Assembly: GCA_022885665.1 (NCBI GenBank)
Contig: JAGQDJ010000044.1
Coordinates: forward strand, 248,632 to 312,631
Length of the DNA stretch: 64,000 bases
Source: Triops longicaudatus
Lineage: Eukaryota; Arthropoda; Branchiopoda; Notostraca; Triopsidae
Reading direction: 5' to 3'
This document shows positions 23,311 to 36,327 of this stretch, one piece after another (the first letter of the stretch is position 1; the number at the start of each line of letters is the position of its first letter). Under the pieces are notes generated by a model. It made no database searches. It had not been told where the DNA came from and was given only the letters and a program-made list of their open reading frames with translations. The position numbers were made by a program, and so were the translations under genes.

Positions 23311-25543
23311 TTTTTATAATACATGAACTTTCTATCAGAGTCTTTTGTTCAATTGATTGAAGAGTGATTCAGGATTTAAGTGTTTGGCGAATTCAGAAAC
23401 ACAAGGTAGAAGCATCAATCCAAGAGATTTCATCTCGTCATGCGCTATGTGGTACTGTCAACTGAGGTAACTCTGAACTCGTGGTAACTTTGAACATTTT
23501 ATAGGAAACCGTAGGCTATCTTTGACTTCTTAACTACGTAACAAATAGGGTACCGCAAGACTCACCGACGAATACGTTTTCTTGCAACACCAAATCAAAA
23601 GTTGTCTACTGACACGTTTTCTGGCAATAAGAACTTGAAAGAGACTTTTTTGACATAATTTTAGTTCCTTAGGATTTTCACTACCGAATGACAACAAGGA
23701 CAGTTATATGCTCCGTTTTTTCCCACAGGAAGATACTAAATCGACAACTCTTTCTGTGATCTAAATCAAAACGCAGTTGAAAACTATTACCTCCAGCCAA
23801 ATTCGGTGTTAAAAGTTTCCCACTGAACTTTGACTCTTTGCCTATGTTGTGACTTTTCCGAGACTAGCGAGCGCTATCTAGCTAGGGGAGCGCGTCGGGG
23901 TCAGGCAGAACTTGTGATGAAAAAAGGCACAAAAACTCAACGAGAAACAAAACACTGAATACGAAAATTAGCCGTAATATACAAGACAGAGATAAAAAGG
24001 CCCTTTTTTGTTGGAAAGTATCCCGCCTGAAGGTGCGCATCTTCCGCAACAGCTTGAGTAATCTGGCGAGACAAGATCGCATACGCGAAAATTTTCCTTC
24101 GGCGGCGAATAGACTTCTAGCCAACAGAACACAGAAGACTGCCTTACACAAGTAACAGATATTTTAAAAAATATCGTCGAATCCGATATACATCCATGAA
24201 CGCTGTAGGAGGAAAAAATAATCGCCAAACAAAAGGTGTCACTATTTATTGCCAGTTGTGGCTATGTTTGCTCAGTTCGCCTTCTTTAGAGATCAGCATG
24301 TGAGCAAGATAAACGCTCCAGACCGAAACATCCACAGTAACAAATCGCATAGCGAACTCGGACAAAAACACTTTTGTCATTTCCAAACTATTTTCCGCGA
24401 ATACCGGGCTAATATTCATCCGTTTTTTGTGTGTGTTTCAAAAATCCACAACCTTTTTATCAATCAACAATTGTTTACCAATTTCTTTCCTTTCTCCTTT
24501 CCAACCTTGACTAGATAAATTTAAAAAATCCCTGGAGGGACACTAGTCTAGACTAGGCTAATTGCTTATTGTTGGACGATTTAGAAGGTGACAATTGTGA
24601 AAGGTTAGTTGACTCCACCAACCTCTTGTGACATTTGCTTCTCCTTGGCTTTCCGAAAAGCCGTTAACAGACAAGATTAGTAAGGCGAAATATGGGAGGG
24701 GCAATTAACTTGGAAATCGGAGGCTATAAGGGTGCTCACAACCACCTCAAAAAAATTCAACAATGTTCGGTTCTGAATATGATGATCAATGGCAATACAA
24801 ACCACTGCAACGTTGGGAGTGAGCCAACTCAAAAAAAAAAAAAAAAAAAAATCCTTGACTTTTCTTCCTAACTTCAGTCCCACCTTCACTTAAAAAAAAA
24901 TGCTGTAAAAAATTAAGTATTCCATAATAACCGGATAGGTTCACAGCACAGTCTGCACATTTGCCGCTCGAGGCTTTGCAGTACAGACACAAATATTTCT
25001 AAGCCGGCTTACTCGGTGTGAATTTCCTGTCTCTATCAGGTGTACGGCCTCGGCTGCCTGGGGGAGTCTAAAGACAAATGATTTACTTATAGGGGCAAAA
25101 TGTTGTTCTGATCGATTCTTACCCCTTGTACAAAGTAATGCTGAGGGTACGTCGTCAGGGAATAGGGATTTGTTCCTTGATTGTTCGAGTAAGGCGGGTA
25201 TGAACCATGCTAAATGTAGACAAAGACACAGATGTGACACAATTGAAACTAAACTGTAAAGTATTTACAGGCGTAATACAAAGCCATGTAAATACTTTCC
25301 GTAACACGAAACAGGACAGGACGTTAATGCCCAAAGGTATTCTTCACGCCAGTACATCAGAGCAGAATACATCACGTATACTTCGATATCTTCACCCTTT
25401 CGGGTCTCAAGCACTTTCCTCTTTCTTACTTGAGGTCCCCGATTCCTTGAAAACTCCAAGGTACTGGTAGGCACAGTACTAGTGTCAATACTAGCTTCGG
25501 GCAGTACCGTCGAGTTGGCTTTTCACATTTAGGATAAATGCTT
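23311..25543. other. Intergenic region, nothing recognisable
   Basis: About 2.2 kb between the Myb/SANT gene and the R3H gene. It has short open frames on both strands without known domains and two A-rich runs near 24.83-24.85 kb and 24.89 kb. The rightmost part should hold the 3' UTR of the R3H-domain gene. Confidence 0.5.
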
Positions 25544-27064
25544 CTATACCTGTACGTGGACGGAGGCAACATAAGTGGGAGGAGCTGAGGTAGGAGGGGC
25601 ACGAGGTGCGACAAAAGGAGACGGAGGTCGAGCTAACATAGTGTGATAATTTCCTGTATAGTTATTCATAAACGAACCTGTAAAACCACAAATATAAGAT
25701 CGTATTCGATAAATAATTGACATATTACTTGCAAATGGAAATCCTTGGGGCGCAGGATACATAACGGGCCTAATTAGCGCCGGCGGGTTAGACGTCGGAC
25801 TCGTCCCTTTAAGTTCAGTGGGATTACCGTAAGCTGGAATTAACCACGGTTGCGAATTCTGAACGAATATACGACATTCCGTAACAATGATACGTAGGTA
25901 AAATACATCAAAATAGGTAAAACAGTCCGTGACTGCTGACCTGCAACTGCGCTGGGACATTGTAGGAGTAAAACACATTGTTCAACGGTGTTGGAGTAGG
26001 TAATCTTGAGCCAGGGTAACTGGTAGTTATATCTTGTCTTTGTTCCGCATCCTGATTACCACCCTCGAATTGAGTATAGACTGGCATACTAGCTGGCAAA
26101 GGCGCAGATAAGGGTCGAAGGAGTACAGGTCCTTTCCAGTCCACAGGTACCCCCTAGAAGAAAAAAGAAAAAAAAAAATACTTCGCAAACTAGCCTTATC
26201 GCCGGCCTGATCCGCTTACTGTTGCTAGCTGTGGGGTTATCTCCTCTTGTCCTGGTAGGTATGCATGGCACAAAACGTACCCTTGTGGTCCTAGCGCCAA
26301 AGCCACAGTTTTGACCCCTCCAAGAGCACCGGGTATAGGAGTCTGCCGTCCATTTTCGCCAGACATATTTAAGGCAGTAGTCGCAGGCGTTTCTGCTAGG
26401 TTCTGCGCCGGAAGCCAACATACATTGGATGGTGGCCAGACAGTCGCATTTTCAGACATGTTCGGAGGGGGCAAAAGCTGTTCCATTGGTACACTGGGCT
26501 GTGACAGCGCAGGGTAATTTTCTTCCATGGGTTTTTCATGTGTTGGTGGAGGTGGCGGAATAGGTAAAGTAAATGGTAATGGCTGCCGTGGATCGTATCG
26601 ATATACGCTTCCGTCCAGGTTAAGGTAAGGTTCACCGGTCTGCAAATGACAGTCATGCTATTACTCCCTCCCATTGATAAGCACAGTGACGACAATTGCG
26701 GGTTACCGACGCCACCAAGGTAGCGTGTACGACCCAAATTACCTGGGGGTTAATAAGGACGCTACCCGGAGGGACGGCATCCATGCTTGATACTGCCCAT
26801 AACAAGGCTGGTCCAGAAAAGAGTCCTTGAGAAATGGATACTGGAACCCGTACATTAGGTTTGAATTTACCGCCTCCCCAATCCGGAACGTCATTGGTAA
26901 ACTCTGTGGGGCGCCTAGTAGTTTGGTGATGCGGTACCACCGGCGTAGGTGATGTGGCTGCTGACACTCCTGCACTATCTGACTGTTGGGAGTGAGACTT
27001 GTAGCCCGAACTTGAAGGACTCAAACGAGACATGCTGGTGTAACTGGCACCAGAATCTTCCATG

Positions 27065-27097
<33 letters not shown>

Positions 27098-27098
27098 N

Positions 27099-27131
<33 letters not shown>

Positions 27132-29397
27132 ATCATTAGTGCTGAATTGAACAGTAAACTACACTTTATGGACTTACCTTGTTTTGCCAAAAAGCGAGGA
27201 CTCACATGGTGTCCCTGGTGTTGCTGAGGGTAAGGTTGTGGTTCAGGGGGACCTGCAGCCATGGCTGTGTATCCACCAAAACTGTATGATTTGGCTACGG
27301 TAGGCCGCACTCCGCTTTGTCCGCACAATAACTCGCGACCATCAAATGACTCTACTTTTAGTAGGCGTAAGGGCCTAGGGTTCCAGTCATAATATTATTA
27401 GCACGGCAAACAGAGGTGGCGATTGTAATCCTAGCTTATTACCGAGCAGTATGCTGGGACTTCCGGGAAGTGCTGGGTTTCTCTCTGTTGCACGCCGTGT
27501 CAGAATCGGTACTACTCCAGGGCCACGCCAGATCTTCTTGATCCTGGCTACTGCGATGCGGAGAGTCGTAGCCACATTCTGGTGCTCTTTCCATAGACGA
27601 CCATGACTACATCCCAGACAAAAAAGTATTAAACGACCATTAGCAACGAAAATATGTTTTACTTGTGGATTGAAAATTCGTTGCTTCACCTTCTCGTATT
27701 CCTCTTCCCGTTCCTCAAAGCTTTTATTTCCCCTCGAATCTGAGCTGAATTGTCGTTCAGGACTCTTTAATAAGGATAGAATAGAAAAGCATTGCTTCAA
27801 ATAAACGAAAACCGAACGAAAACAGTATTTTTTCGTCGCAATTCACTTTACCTTGTAGTTGTCATCAAATGACGAAGACTCCCTCTTCAGAATCGATTTG
27901 CGAGGCTCTTCTCCAGGATTAGCGGGACACAGAAAGCATTCGTCTTTCGTACCCTCCTTGTCGCGAATATATTCTCTAAACCGCATGTCAGGTAACCGCG
28001 TATGACGCGTTTTGTTCACCACTACAGCGTTTCCTGTTTGATCAACATTGTGATCTAATCCCAAAAAAGCTGCTACACGGTGAACAAGCATTCGATGGTA
28101 CGACGACATAGGTGGAAATTTGTGGTAGGTCCGCCTACAACGTACAATGAATTTTTTCATCCCAAACACATGCACACACACACGCAAAGATCCGAAAAGT
28201 AAAGAATTCTTACTTATTATCGCGAATCAATTGCACCATCTCAGACTCCATTTTCAATAGCGCCATGCGGTCTTTGTGGTTCCGGTGTAGGGTATCGATG
28301 ATAAAATGTTCCAAGTCAACACCCGTGCTATCCATATAAACCTGTTCAGTACTTGAATCTGCCAACAAACAAAACACTTTAAACCATAAGTTACGTGAGT
28401 AAATAACAATCTTACCTCTGGAAAGAGAAAAGGAGACACAGGAAGCCGTACTCTCCATACTACCTTGCGAGCTACTGCCTTGTTTGAGTCGTAATCGGCT
28501 CATATGACGTGTGCACGTTTGGGTTGTGACAGTAATTTTACTACTGGCACTACCACTGACGCCTAGAGTATTACTAGCATTACAGCCCTTGCCATTACCG
28601 CGTGCAGAACCTTGGAAACAGCCTCTGGGTGGTGGCGAAAGAAACCCAGGATCAGGATCTGAATCTAATGCTTCACATTGCTGACTATCATAGCCACTGT
28701 GATCGGGCTCCACTGTCACGTCCATTTCACTAGAAGCCAACGGACGGGGTGAAGGTGTTGAACGTGAAGGATCAGGCGGAGGAGACGTAGCTTCACGGAT
28801 TGCATGACTCCGGACCAACAATTTCATCTTGGATGAATTCTACAACACACGAACAATCAAAGACACAATTACCAATTCTTTCTTTTCGCATTTTTTTTCA
28901 CTTTACCTTTCTTGGCGATTTGCTATGATCCTCCGGACTTTCAGCTCTTGGTGGACTCTCTGCTCCGTCTTCTGGGTTGTAAAACTCGTCCCCGTACTCT
29001 TCCTGGCTAATCTGGATCTGTGGTTCCACGCCATTCTGCCCATTGACATTGGAACTCGGATTCTCGCCACATACTCCCGTCAGCATTTCGTCGTCTCCAC
29101 TATTGCCCGACTGCCTATTCATTGATTCCTCTTCTCCTGACTACGAAAAAATTCACGAAAAGAACATGGAAAAGTTACACCTTTAGTCGACGATTTTGCT
29201 GTTACATTATTCACCCCAGCATACAGCCAGGACTGTTTGCGTACAGTGGAAGGACCCTCCAATTCGACAACCCCGTGCTGCACCACAATGCTTGGTACTG
29301 TTGACAGAAAATAACACAACATATTTAGTCTACCTGAGTCAAACAACTCGCCTTTGTTGACGAATCCAAAACTAATCAAGCTACGTACAATGCCATT
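25544..29397 (-). CDS. R3H and SUZ domain-containing protein (encore / R3HDM1-2 type), 5' end not found
   Basis: Fourteen minus-strand exons in consistent phase: 29397-29334 (partial), 29297-29215, 29140-28907, 28839-28416, 28358-28214, 28134-27852, 27764-27663, 27606-27443, 27374-27178, 27056-26743, 26639-26220, 26153-25941, 25858-25729, 25677-25544. They code for roughly 960 residues. The family are RNA-binding regulators; Drosophila encore acts in germline cysts. The R3H domain begins at the STGVDLEHFI...KDRMALLKME segment and continues with YHKFPPMSSYHRMLVHRVAAF, GLDHNVDQ and NKTRHTRLPD. The SUZ domain is KSILKRESSSFDD followed by REEEYEKVKQRIF. WPWSSTDSD and DGSVYRYDP are further family-like motifs in the Pro/Gln-rich C-terminal half. 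No ATG opens exon 1, whose acceptor at 29398 implies upstream exons; an internal ATG at 29122 is a fallback start. Confidence 0.88.
27057..27177 (-). repeat. Intron with a >60-nt poly-T tract next to the acceptor
   Basis: The intron between R3H-gene exons ending at 27178 and starting at 27056 is about half homopolymer: A(about 65) on the plus strand at 27064-27130, with an N at 27098. On the coding strand it is poly-T followed directly by CATGGAAG, so it forms the polypyrimidine tract of the 3' splice site. Its true length is uncertain. Confidence 0.75.
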
Positions 29398-30991
29398 CTA
29401 ACAAGAATTTCGTCTTCAAAAGTAAAAATAAAACAACGCCAACGTGAACAGAAAACATCAACTCGCGTTTTCATTACCGTAGTTTGCAAACTAGGTTCAA
29501 AGAAAATACAAGGTATTCCCCAGACAGGAGGCAATTTTCTAAACAGCCTCCAATGGATTGTGGATAGCGTGAAATAAGCTACACTTGTTTTCCTCTTTGG
29601 TTAAGGGATGTGCGAAGAAAAAAAAAGTTTAAAAGTCGGGGCGTATTTTGTGACGAGCTAAGCCAAAGGTTAGGAGGAAATGAAAATGTCATGAATCCAG
29701 GTTGCTAGGTTCCTAAATCCTCCCCCGGCCAGTTTGCTTTTTTAGGATAAAGAGTGTTAGAGGAAAAACAATATTTAAAGAAAAGCCAAACCAGACATTT
29801 TTTGCCGCGTCGCGTGGAAGCGGGTGCAGTTAATAAGTTACGTTACTCATGCTCTGACAATGTAACAGTCATAACAAACGAATATCTTGGAGAACATGCA
29901 AGCTCTACTCACTCTCAAGCTTGGCCATAGCCTAATCGAAGGAAAGTAAGAAAAGAAACAATAAGAGAAAAGAGAATCAGAACATTGGTACTTGCAACGC
30001 ATGGAACTATTCTGTCTGATTTTTTAATATAACCATTCGTCAATTGCAAACGTGACTTAGATGATTTAAAAACTTCATCAACATAAGATAAGACTGGTCC
30101 AAATGCAGAAAAAGAATTGCAAATAGTAAAAATACATAATATGGTCTAAAACCTCATTTCAAGACTCTCTTTCAGTCCAAGAAATCTAGGTTAAATTAAT
30201 CCAGTATTGACTAAGCCATACAGGCCTCTGAAACTCTTTGCAACCACACAACTTCCGAAACAAATCTGGAAATATTTACTTTCCTCCCTAATTTCTTCAC
30301 TATGCTGTCAATTTTTTTTTTTGTCTTGTCCCTTAGAGCGCACATGAGAAAATGCAGATGTCCCTGTGTCGGTTGACAATGCGCACCAATAGGTCAAGAT
30401 CGTGGCATTATTTGCCACTACCCAGCATGAAAAGCCCACCCCTTACTTTTCCGCAGACGCGCACCGCAGCCTCTCTTTGTTTTCCCGCATCAGTTCGCCC
30501 ACTCACGGAATGTACTTTACAGTACAACGCTTTTTGGCGCTTGGTGGCTTACGTAAGCAGTGAAGCGAGCAACGACTTTTAAAATTAGCTATAACAGAAA
30601 CGGGACACATTTGATAAGCTGGAGGAGCTCAGCACTCTTTCTCTCTCTCTAACGACACAGAAGTGTTCCATATGAATGGGATGGCCTGTTTCAACAAACT
30701 TTAGGACTAAATCCGGGGTTTCCCTTCGGAACCCGCTTTAGCGGACTCACATGATTCGTAACGATTCCGCCGAACACTACCAACAATTGGAGCACCTTGC
30801 TTCGGGTAATGTAGACTACAAGTCTTCACGAGTGCGCTAAAGGAGAATACTGTCTTCCACGTTACATGAATGGCGAGAATCTGACTTGAGCTTTAGACGC
30901 CGCGGGACTGAAAGGACAAGACTCTCGGGGTGAAGCTTTTTCGTAGTCTGCGCAGAAAGCAATATCCAGCGCTTCCGTGCCTGCTTCCCAG

Positions 30992-31016
30992 CTCGCAGCC
31001 TTTCGGGGGCTGCGAG
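30992..31016. other. GC-rich hairpin, perfect 9-bp stem
   Basis: CTCGCAGCC, a 7-nt TTTCGGG loop, then GGCTGCGAG. The stem is perfect and GC-rich within a GC-rich stretch upstream of the R3H gene. It could be a structured 5' UTR segment or chance. Confidence 0.45.
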
Positions 31017-31980
31017 AGGTGTCTTATTTGCTTCCCCGTTTCCGCGGGAGGTCTTGGTTCCGTCTTACCTGTGCTTATTGATTAGCACACCAACACCAAA
31101 GTATTTTACCGATTTCGCTCCCTCTCTCACTCCTTTTTTAGCCAATTCCAACCATTTGCAACGTAAAAATGGGTGACAAGGAATCTACGATACCGCTACG
31201 CTTGGCGACTAAAAATCACGCGCATTTGTCACAGTAAACGAAACAGAGCCAAAATATCTACACTAGTTGTACTGGGCTTTAAATTTCCCTTTTCATTGTA
31301 AAACTACATTTTACAATACTGCATATATCTCCTCCCCATGAGTGTTTATATATGCTTTATTTTTTCTCATCTATTTTTATGATTCATACACCAATCACAT
31401 TTACGAATTGATTAGCTAAATTATTGTTTACGGTATTATTACTTTTTACCATGCTCCGCTTATTAGTTGTTCTTCTTTGTTATTGATTTTATAATTCTTA
31501 GCAGTTTTTATACGCTATTTTACTTGCTATTTTGTTTTTTATTAATTGCACATTACGATAAATAAATTCGAAAAAGGCGCGCCTGTGAGTGTAAACGATT
31601 TTTAATTAAGAGCGTACAGCACGTGAAAATGTAAACAAGCCCTCGATTGAAGGTATGAGTTGTAAAGTGAGTTGACACACTAGTCAGGGTAACAGGGGGA
31701 TTCAAGCGGTTAGGCTATTACGTGTTTCCTACCTTGTGTAGACCGTTAGTTCTTTGGTATGACAGCTAAAGGTGCAACAATCACGAGAAGGTCATTCCTG
31801 TATCCAAGGTCATCACCTAGCAACCGTCACGTGAAAGTCCACCAAACTCGGAGGCGTTAGGCTTATAAGGGAATTTGTCTCGTTAAGTTGCTTGGCGAAT
31901 TTTTTCTATTTTTTTTTTACTAGTTCGGAGAAAAAATATACTTCTCCCAAAGAGTTTGATACGCAAGTATATTTAAGCTA

Positions 31981-32767
31981 CAGTAGAATCTCGCTATAAT
32001 GTGCTCCCAAGGGGATGAAAAATGCGTACGTTATAGCCGAGTATACGTGAATAGCCAATATTGACCCGAAATTACTTGAAAATAGTTTTACTCATATTTT
32101 CTGTCATTTCACGTATCTGACAAGTGTTAATGGACGCCGCTTCGCAAGAGCGGTCTTTTGACATTTTCTTACTGAATTAGTAGAGCACAATCGAATAAAG
32201 AGTTTTTCCTGCATTCATCTATATCACACATGGTCAGTGAGAGTCACTGGAGAACGAAAGCACCAAAGGGGCTTGTTTGAGGAGCCCTACTAAAAATCTA
32301 GAACATTAGCTCGAGTATCGCGATCTTGTGGAACCAAGGCCGCATTTAGGGGGGGAGGGGGTAATTGCGGTTTAAACCTTGACTTGACTATCGAAACCTA
32401 TCGAAATCTTGACTTTATACTGGAGAAGAGAGAAAAATGTCCAGAAAAATTGCATATGGCAAAACCCTCTTCGAACCAAAATCTTGGTTACCCTGTGTGG
32501 AACACACATTTTTTTGTCTGTTGTTTTTTCTGCGTTTACCGCACAACAGCGCTTGTGTTCATTATAGCCGAAGGAAAAACCACGTGTAAATTGCCACGGT
32601 GATCCCAGTTTTTGTGCGCTATAAGAGGAAATAATTTATAGGGGAATTCGCCATAGCCAGAGCTTTCCCTGTAAATTTACATAGGTGTTTCGCCGGGACC
32701 TATGGACCTTGTACGCTACAGCCGATTGTTCTTTATAACCGGTGTACGTTATAGCGAGATGTTACTG
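31981..32767. mobile_element. Non-autonomous pogo-like (Tc1/mariner superfamily) element, 787 bp
   Basis: The left end CAGTAGAATCTCGCTATAAT and the right end, read on the minus strand, CAGTAACATCTCGCTATAAC are inverted repeats that match over most of about 27 bases. Both are flanked by TA (31979-31980 and 32768-32769), the duplication made by Tc1/mariner elements, and termini starting CAGTA with CG(C/T)TATAA are typical of pogo-like families. Subterminal copies of ACGTTATAGC recur inside. The only open frames are short and lack a DDE/D transposase, so it depends on an autonomous relative. A short relative lies at 11965-12138. Confidence 0.75.
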
Positions 32768-32931
32768 TATAACTCAACGACCGTCGCAACAGGGATATTT
32801 TTTATCTGCATTGCACAAAAGGTCGTATGTCAGCCACGAGTTCCAACATTGCTGCATTTCTTGTTAGCTCAACATGACTGCATTTCCCAGAGCAGGTCCT
32901 AACAGCTGACTGGTTCACCTTTTACCTTTTC

Positions 32932-32985
32932 AGAACGGAGCCTGACCTTACGGGTTAGTACCGTAAGGCGATGTCTCCGTCCCTG
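32932..32985. other. Hairpin with perfect 8-bp core and matched lower stem
   Basis: CCTTACGG (32946-32953), a GTTAGTA loop and CCGTAAGG (32961-32968) form a perfect stem. Below a 5/6-nt internal loop, ACGGAG (32935-32940) pairs with CTCCGT (32975-32980), and CAG then pairs with CTG. The arm is about 22 nt in all. It is the right kind of shape for a small structured RNA but short for a pre-miRNA. Confidence 0.4.
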
Positions 32986-34132
32986 AGTGGACGCCGAACG
33001 ACGTCGCTTTGTTTGGGGGGGGGGGGGCGTAGGATACCCAATCGATGAGCCAAGGTGAAGGTGCCTAAGCTTTTTGAAGGTTGTCTTCTTTTCGCCCCAC
33101 ACATACTCCCACACACACACACGGTACGATAAGTGACCGGTGGGTGTTCATAATTTCCTAATAAAGCTGAACGAATAATTTGACTTAACAGAAAGTTCGA
33201 CGCCACGAAAAGTCTTTAGGCCCTTCATACATCGACAACGAAGGCTTGGGTCATTCGACTTGGTTCCGAGGAAGTCATTTCGTGGTACCGCCAGGACCTT
33301 TGTACTGCAAATTCTCTCCAACGACAGCACGCGATTTCCAAGGAACCATTATCACAGAAGCTTGCTGTGATAGAAAAACTTGCGGAACCAGCCCACACAA
33401 ATCATCACGCGGCATTCTGAGAACTCCAATTTTGTCAACCAGTTGGGACCAGAGGGTGGTTGATCAAGTCGGATAGTTGACAAAATCGAGTATACATGCT
33501 AAGCGCATTAAGAATATACTAGAAAACTCCAACAGGAAACAATCGTGCAGGATATGTTACATTTTTAACGCTAGTTATTCGTTTACGACACTGATTTGTG
33601 GCGGCCTAGTAAAAGCCGTGGTTCCAAGCTTAATACTGCACCAAAGTAACAAACGCACAACGTTCGAGAAAAAATTTGTGGCACGGCAATCGGTATAGTC
33701 CGACTTTCCTAAACCGGAGCTCTACCGTATTAAGTGTTTAACACAATTACTAACATGACACTTGAGGCAGGCTAAATGTCTTACCTCCTGCTTGGGTTGA
33801 ATTAACCCTGACTCACGTGTAGGGCCAGTAGGGCTGTTGTAAACGCAACCTATTTGTGCCTGTATCGAAATTCTTAACTGGAAGTGGTAGTGCAAAAGAA
33901 TGTGTTTCAAGGATCGTTTCAAAAAGGCTACGCAACGTAACCCATTAAGCGCAAAGAAGACCCCTTTAAACAGTTGAGGCGCCTTTTACCCCCCAAAAAT
34001 AACTCCGAGCTCGTGGCGTTTCACTACTGGGATGTGCCATACATCCCCATCCTGTTTAAATAAAAATTTGTCCAGAGACGAGAAGTAAATGCTTAAGCAA
34101 AAGGCGAAGATAAGACCGAGCATGAGAGAAAG

Positions 34133-34133
<1 letters not shown>

Positions 34134-34172
<39 letters not shown>
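34134..34172. repeat. (GA)n microsatellite
   Basis: About 38 bases of almost uninterrupted AG dinucleotides. The Leu/Ser-repeat frames on the opposite strand are by-products of it. Confidence 0.9.
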
Positions 34173-34174
<2 letters not shown>

Positions 34175-36327
34175 GAGAAGGGCGCAAAACCGTAAGCGTA
34201 AGCATCCCAGCGAGTGTGGTGCAGCGGAGTCTCTCAGGCATTCTTGGGCTCGTTTCCAGTCATGGTGAGCCACAAAGCAATGGTGCCAAATCATTCTACG
34301 AGTTGATGGAGGGAAGAAAAGTACCTGGCTCCAGCTCAGGGCTGATCTTTGAAAGGACGTTGTCATCATCGGAAATGCCAGCTTAATGCGGCAAGAAAGG
34401 AAACCCAACAGGTGACGGAACACCTTCGGCTAGAGTGTAGTATGCGTCCTGTCAAACAAAAGATTTTCTTTTGGAACAGGCTATCCAACAATCATGAATG
34501 AATGCTAGCCTGCGAAATGCTCTTTCGCCATTTGGGCAAAAGGGAATCCTTTCTGCTGGATCTTTTTTGTCCATTCCGTTTCTTTCTTTCGTTTGCCTGC
34601 TCAAAGTTGGTACTTGCTAATGCCAATGCTATGCACGACTTCGGAAGAAATAGGGTTGGGTAGTCAAAAGAATGCTGAGAGGAAGAACTGCAGTAGGGAA
34701 GACCTACAAAAGCCTACGCGCATCGATTCGGAATAACGCCACTGATTGACGAACTAAGTGTTGAATTTGTTCTCTTTGTTCCAATAGAACGCCAGGGTGA
34801 TCGACGTGTCCTAGAAAACTGGAAACTCCATCAGACCAAACAAAGTAGAACAGTTTTCCGGAGAAGACGTCATTTAATGGGCATAAAGTTTAAAGGCGGG
34901 CAAGATAACTAGACTGTGGATGCTAGGACGCTAAGATTGCGATTTGAGATAAGGGAGCAAGCTGGCTTCGTGCCCGATTAAACATTGACGAAAAAATAAG
35001 CCTGACCATATATAATGCTTCATCTGTACGACATCGCTTCTAATTCTTGTCTCTATGATGGATGCCTCAGTCAAATTCCACACGACGAAACGAAAAGCTA
35101 GATGAATGGAACAAGAAATAAACCATGCCGTTAAGAAACATACTTAGAGAAGGTAATAAGATTATAACAGCACACAAAAGTAAGAGTTCACGATACTCAT
35201 GTCTTTCATGAGCCGAGCAAGTGAAAGTTGTCTTTTGTTTTCGTTATATAGCCGTAGGGACAATAAAAGTATCAGACATTCTTGGGACTGAACATAGTTA
35301 AAGTTGGTAAGTCTTGTTAGATTGGTGCAAAAAACCTACATTTGGCACGGAGATGAGTCCAGAACAGACGGTTTGCTTCGATTTTCAGGCACTGGACAAA
35401 TCCCTTTGAAAATTTCACTCACACTGCATTGTCTTCTTGGCCTCTTCCCTATCAACTTTCTGCTCGCGACTGTTTGAGTTTTGTGTTGAGCACCTGACTG
35501 GCACACATGAACTACACAGGGAAGAAGGCTGTATAGTTCGCGGTTTATCTCATGGAGGCGCCATTTTCGAATACCTTTGCCGACATCGCCTTTTCGGTTC
35601 AATAATTAAATGAGTAAAAAAATCAACTTTAATTAAAGATTTAAAGAGTAACATGCAGTATTTTTATAGGTATTTCGTTCTCTTTTGTACCCATACAGTA
35701 CAGACTACCAGAGCCTTTACAAAAGAGTAATAAAAATATACATTATCTACAGGTTTTACCATTACCAATTACAAAGCCTTTCACACGATTTAAGTAGGTG
35801 TAAGGGAGAATTTCGGAAAATCGTCACTGACTGTTTCAAAAGTTGTTAGCAATGTTGTTTCATGTATGTTTCCTGCAATTATTCCGTTTAGCAGATTCCA
35901 CTAACCAACTGCCGCTTGAGAAAGGCAAACATGGCACGGTACTTGCTTTTTCCATCGAAAAAAAAGGATTCGGTGGTGAATCGTCACAGAACATGGGAGT
36001 CCAATATTTGAATGCAAACCTGCCAGCAGGTTTGCTTCACCGCTAAATCCCCACAGTCACGAACTTTTTTTTTTCCTTTGGTGAGTAAGAGCGGTCGCCT
36101 CATTTTTCTTTTTTTTTTTAATGAAATTTTGAGTCTCGCATGTTTGCAGATGTCGGAAGGCTTAAATTTCACACAAACAACTGGCAATTTCGTGTTACCC
36201 ATTACACCGTATCACAGCATAACGCACCTTCCATATAAGAGGGCACGGAGAAAATGAAGTCAAAAACGTTTGCAGTCCAAGAGAAGCTGCAGACCATTTT
36301 TGGTCTCATTTCAACTTCTTTCAAACA

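Larger units (their letters stand above)
29398..36327. other. Gene-free region with repeats and hairpins
   Basis: About 6.9 kb lie between the first recognised exon of the R3H gene and the stop codon of the Stubble-like protease. Missing 5' exons or the promoter of the R3H gene may lie here; 30.7-31.1 kb is the most GC-rich part and a fair candidate. I see no protein domain in its open frames. It contains a TA-flanked transposon, two perfect-stem hairpins and a (GA)n run listed separately, and a poly-G run near 33.0 kb. Confidence 0.5.

Noticed and set aside
29119..29379. TTG-initiated 86-residue frame as a separate small gene
   Set aside because: It consists of two exons and two introns of the R3H gene that happen to stay open; the spliced phases agree.
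33986..34423. 145-residue minus-strand frame with Leu/Ser repeats
   Set aside because: The repeats are just the (GA)n microsatellite read in frame.
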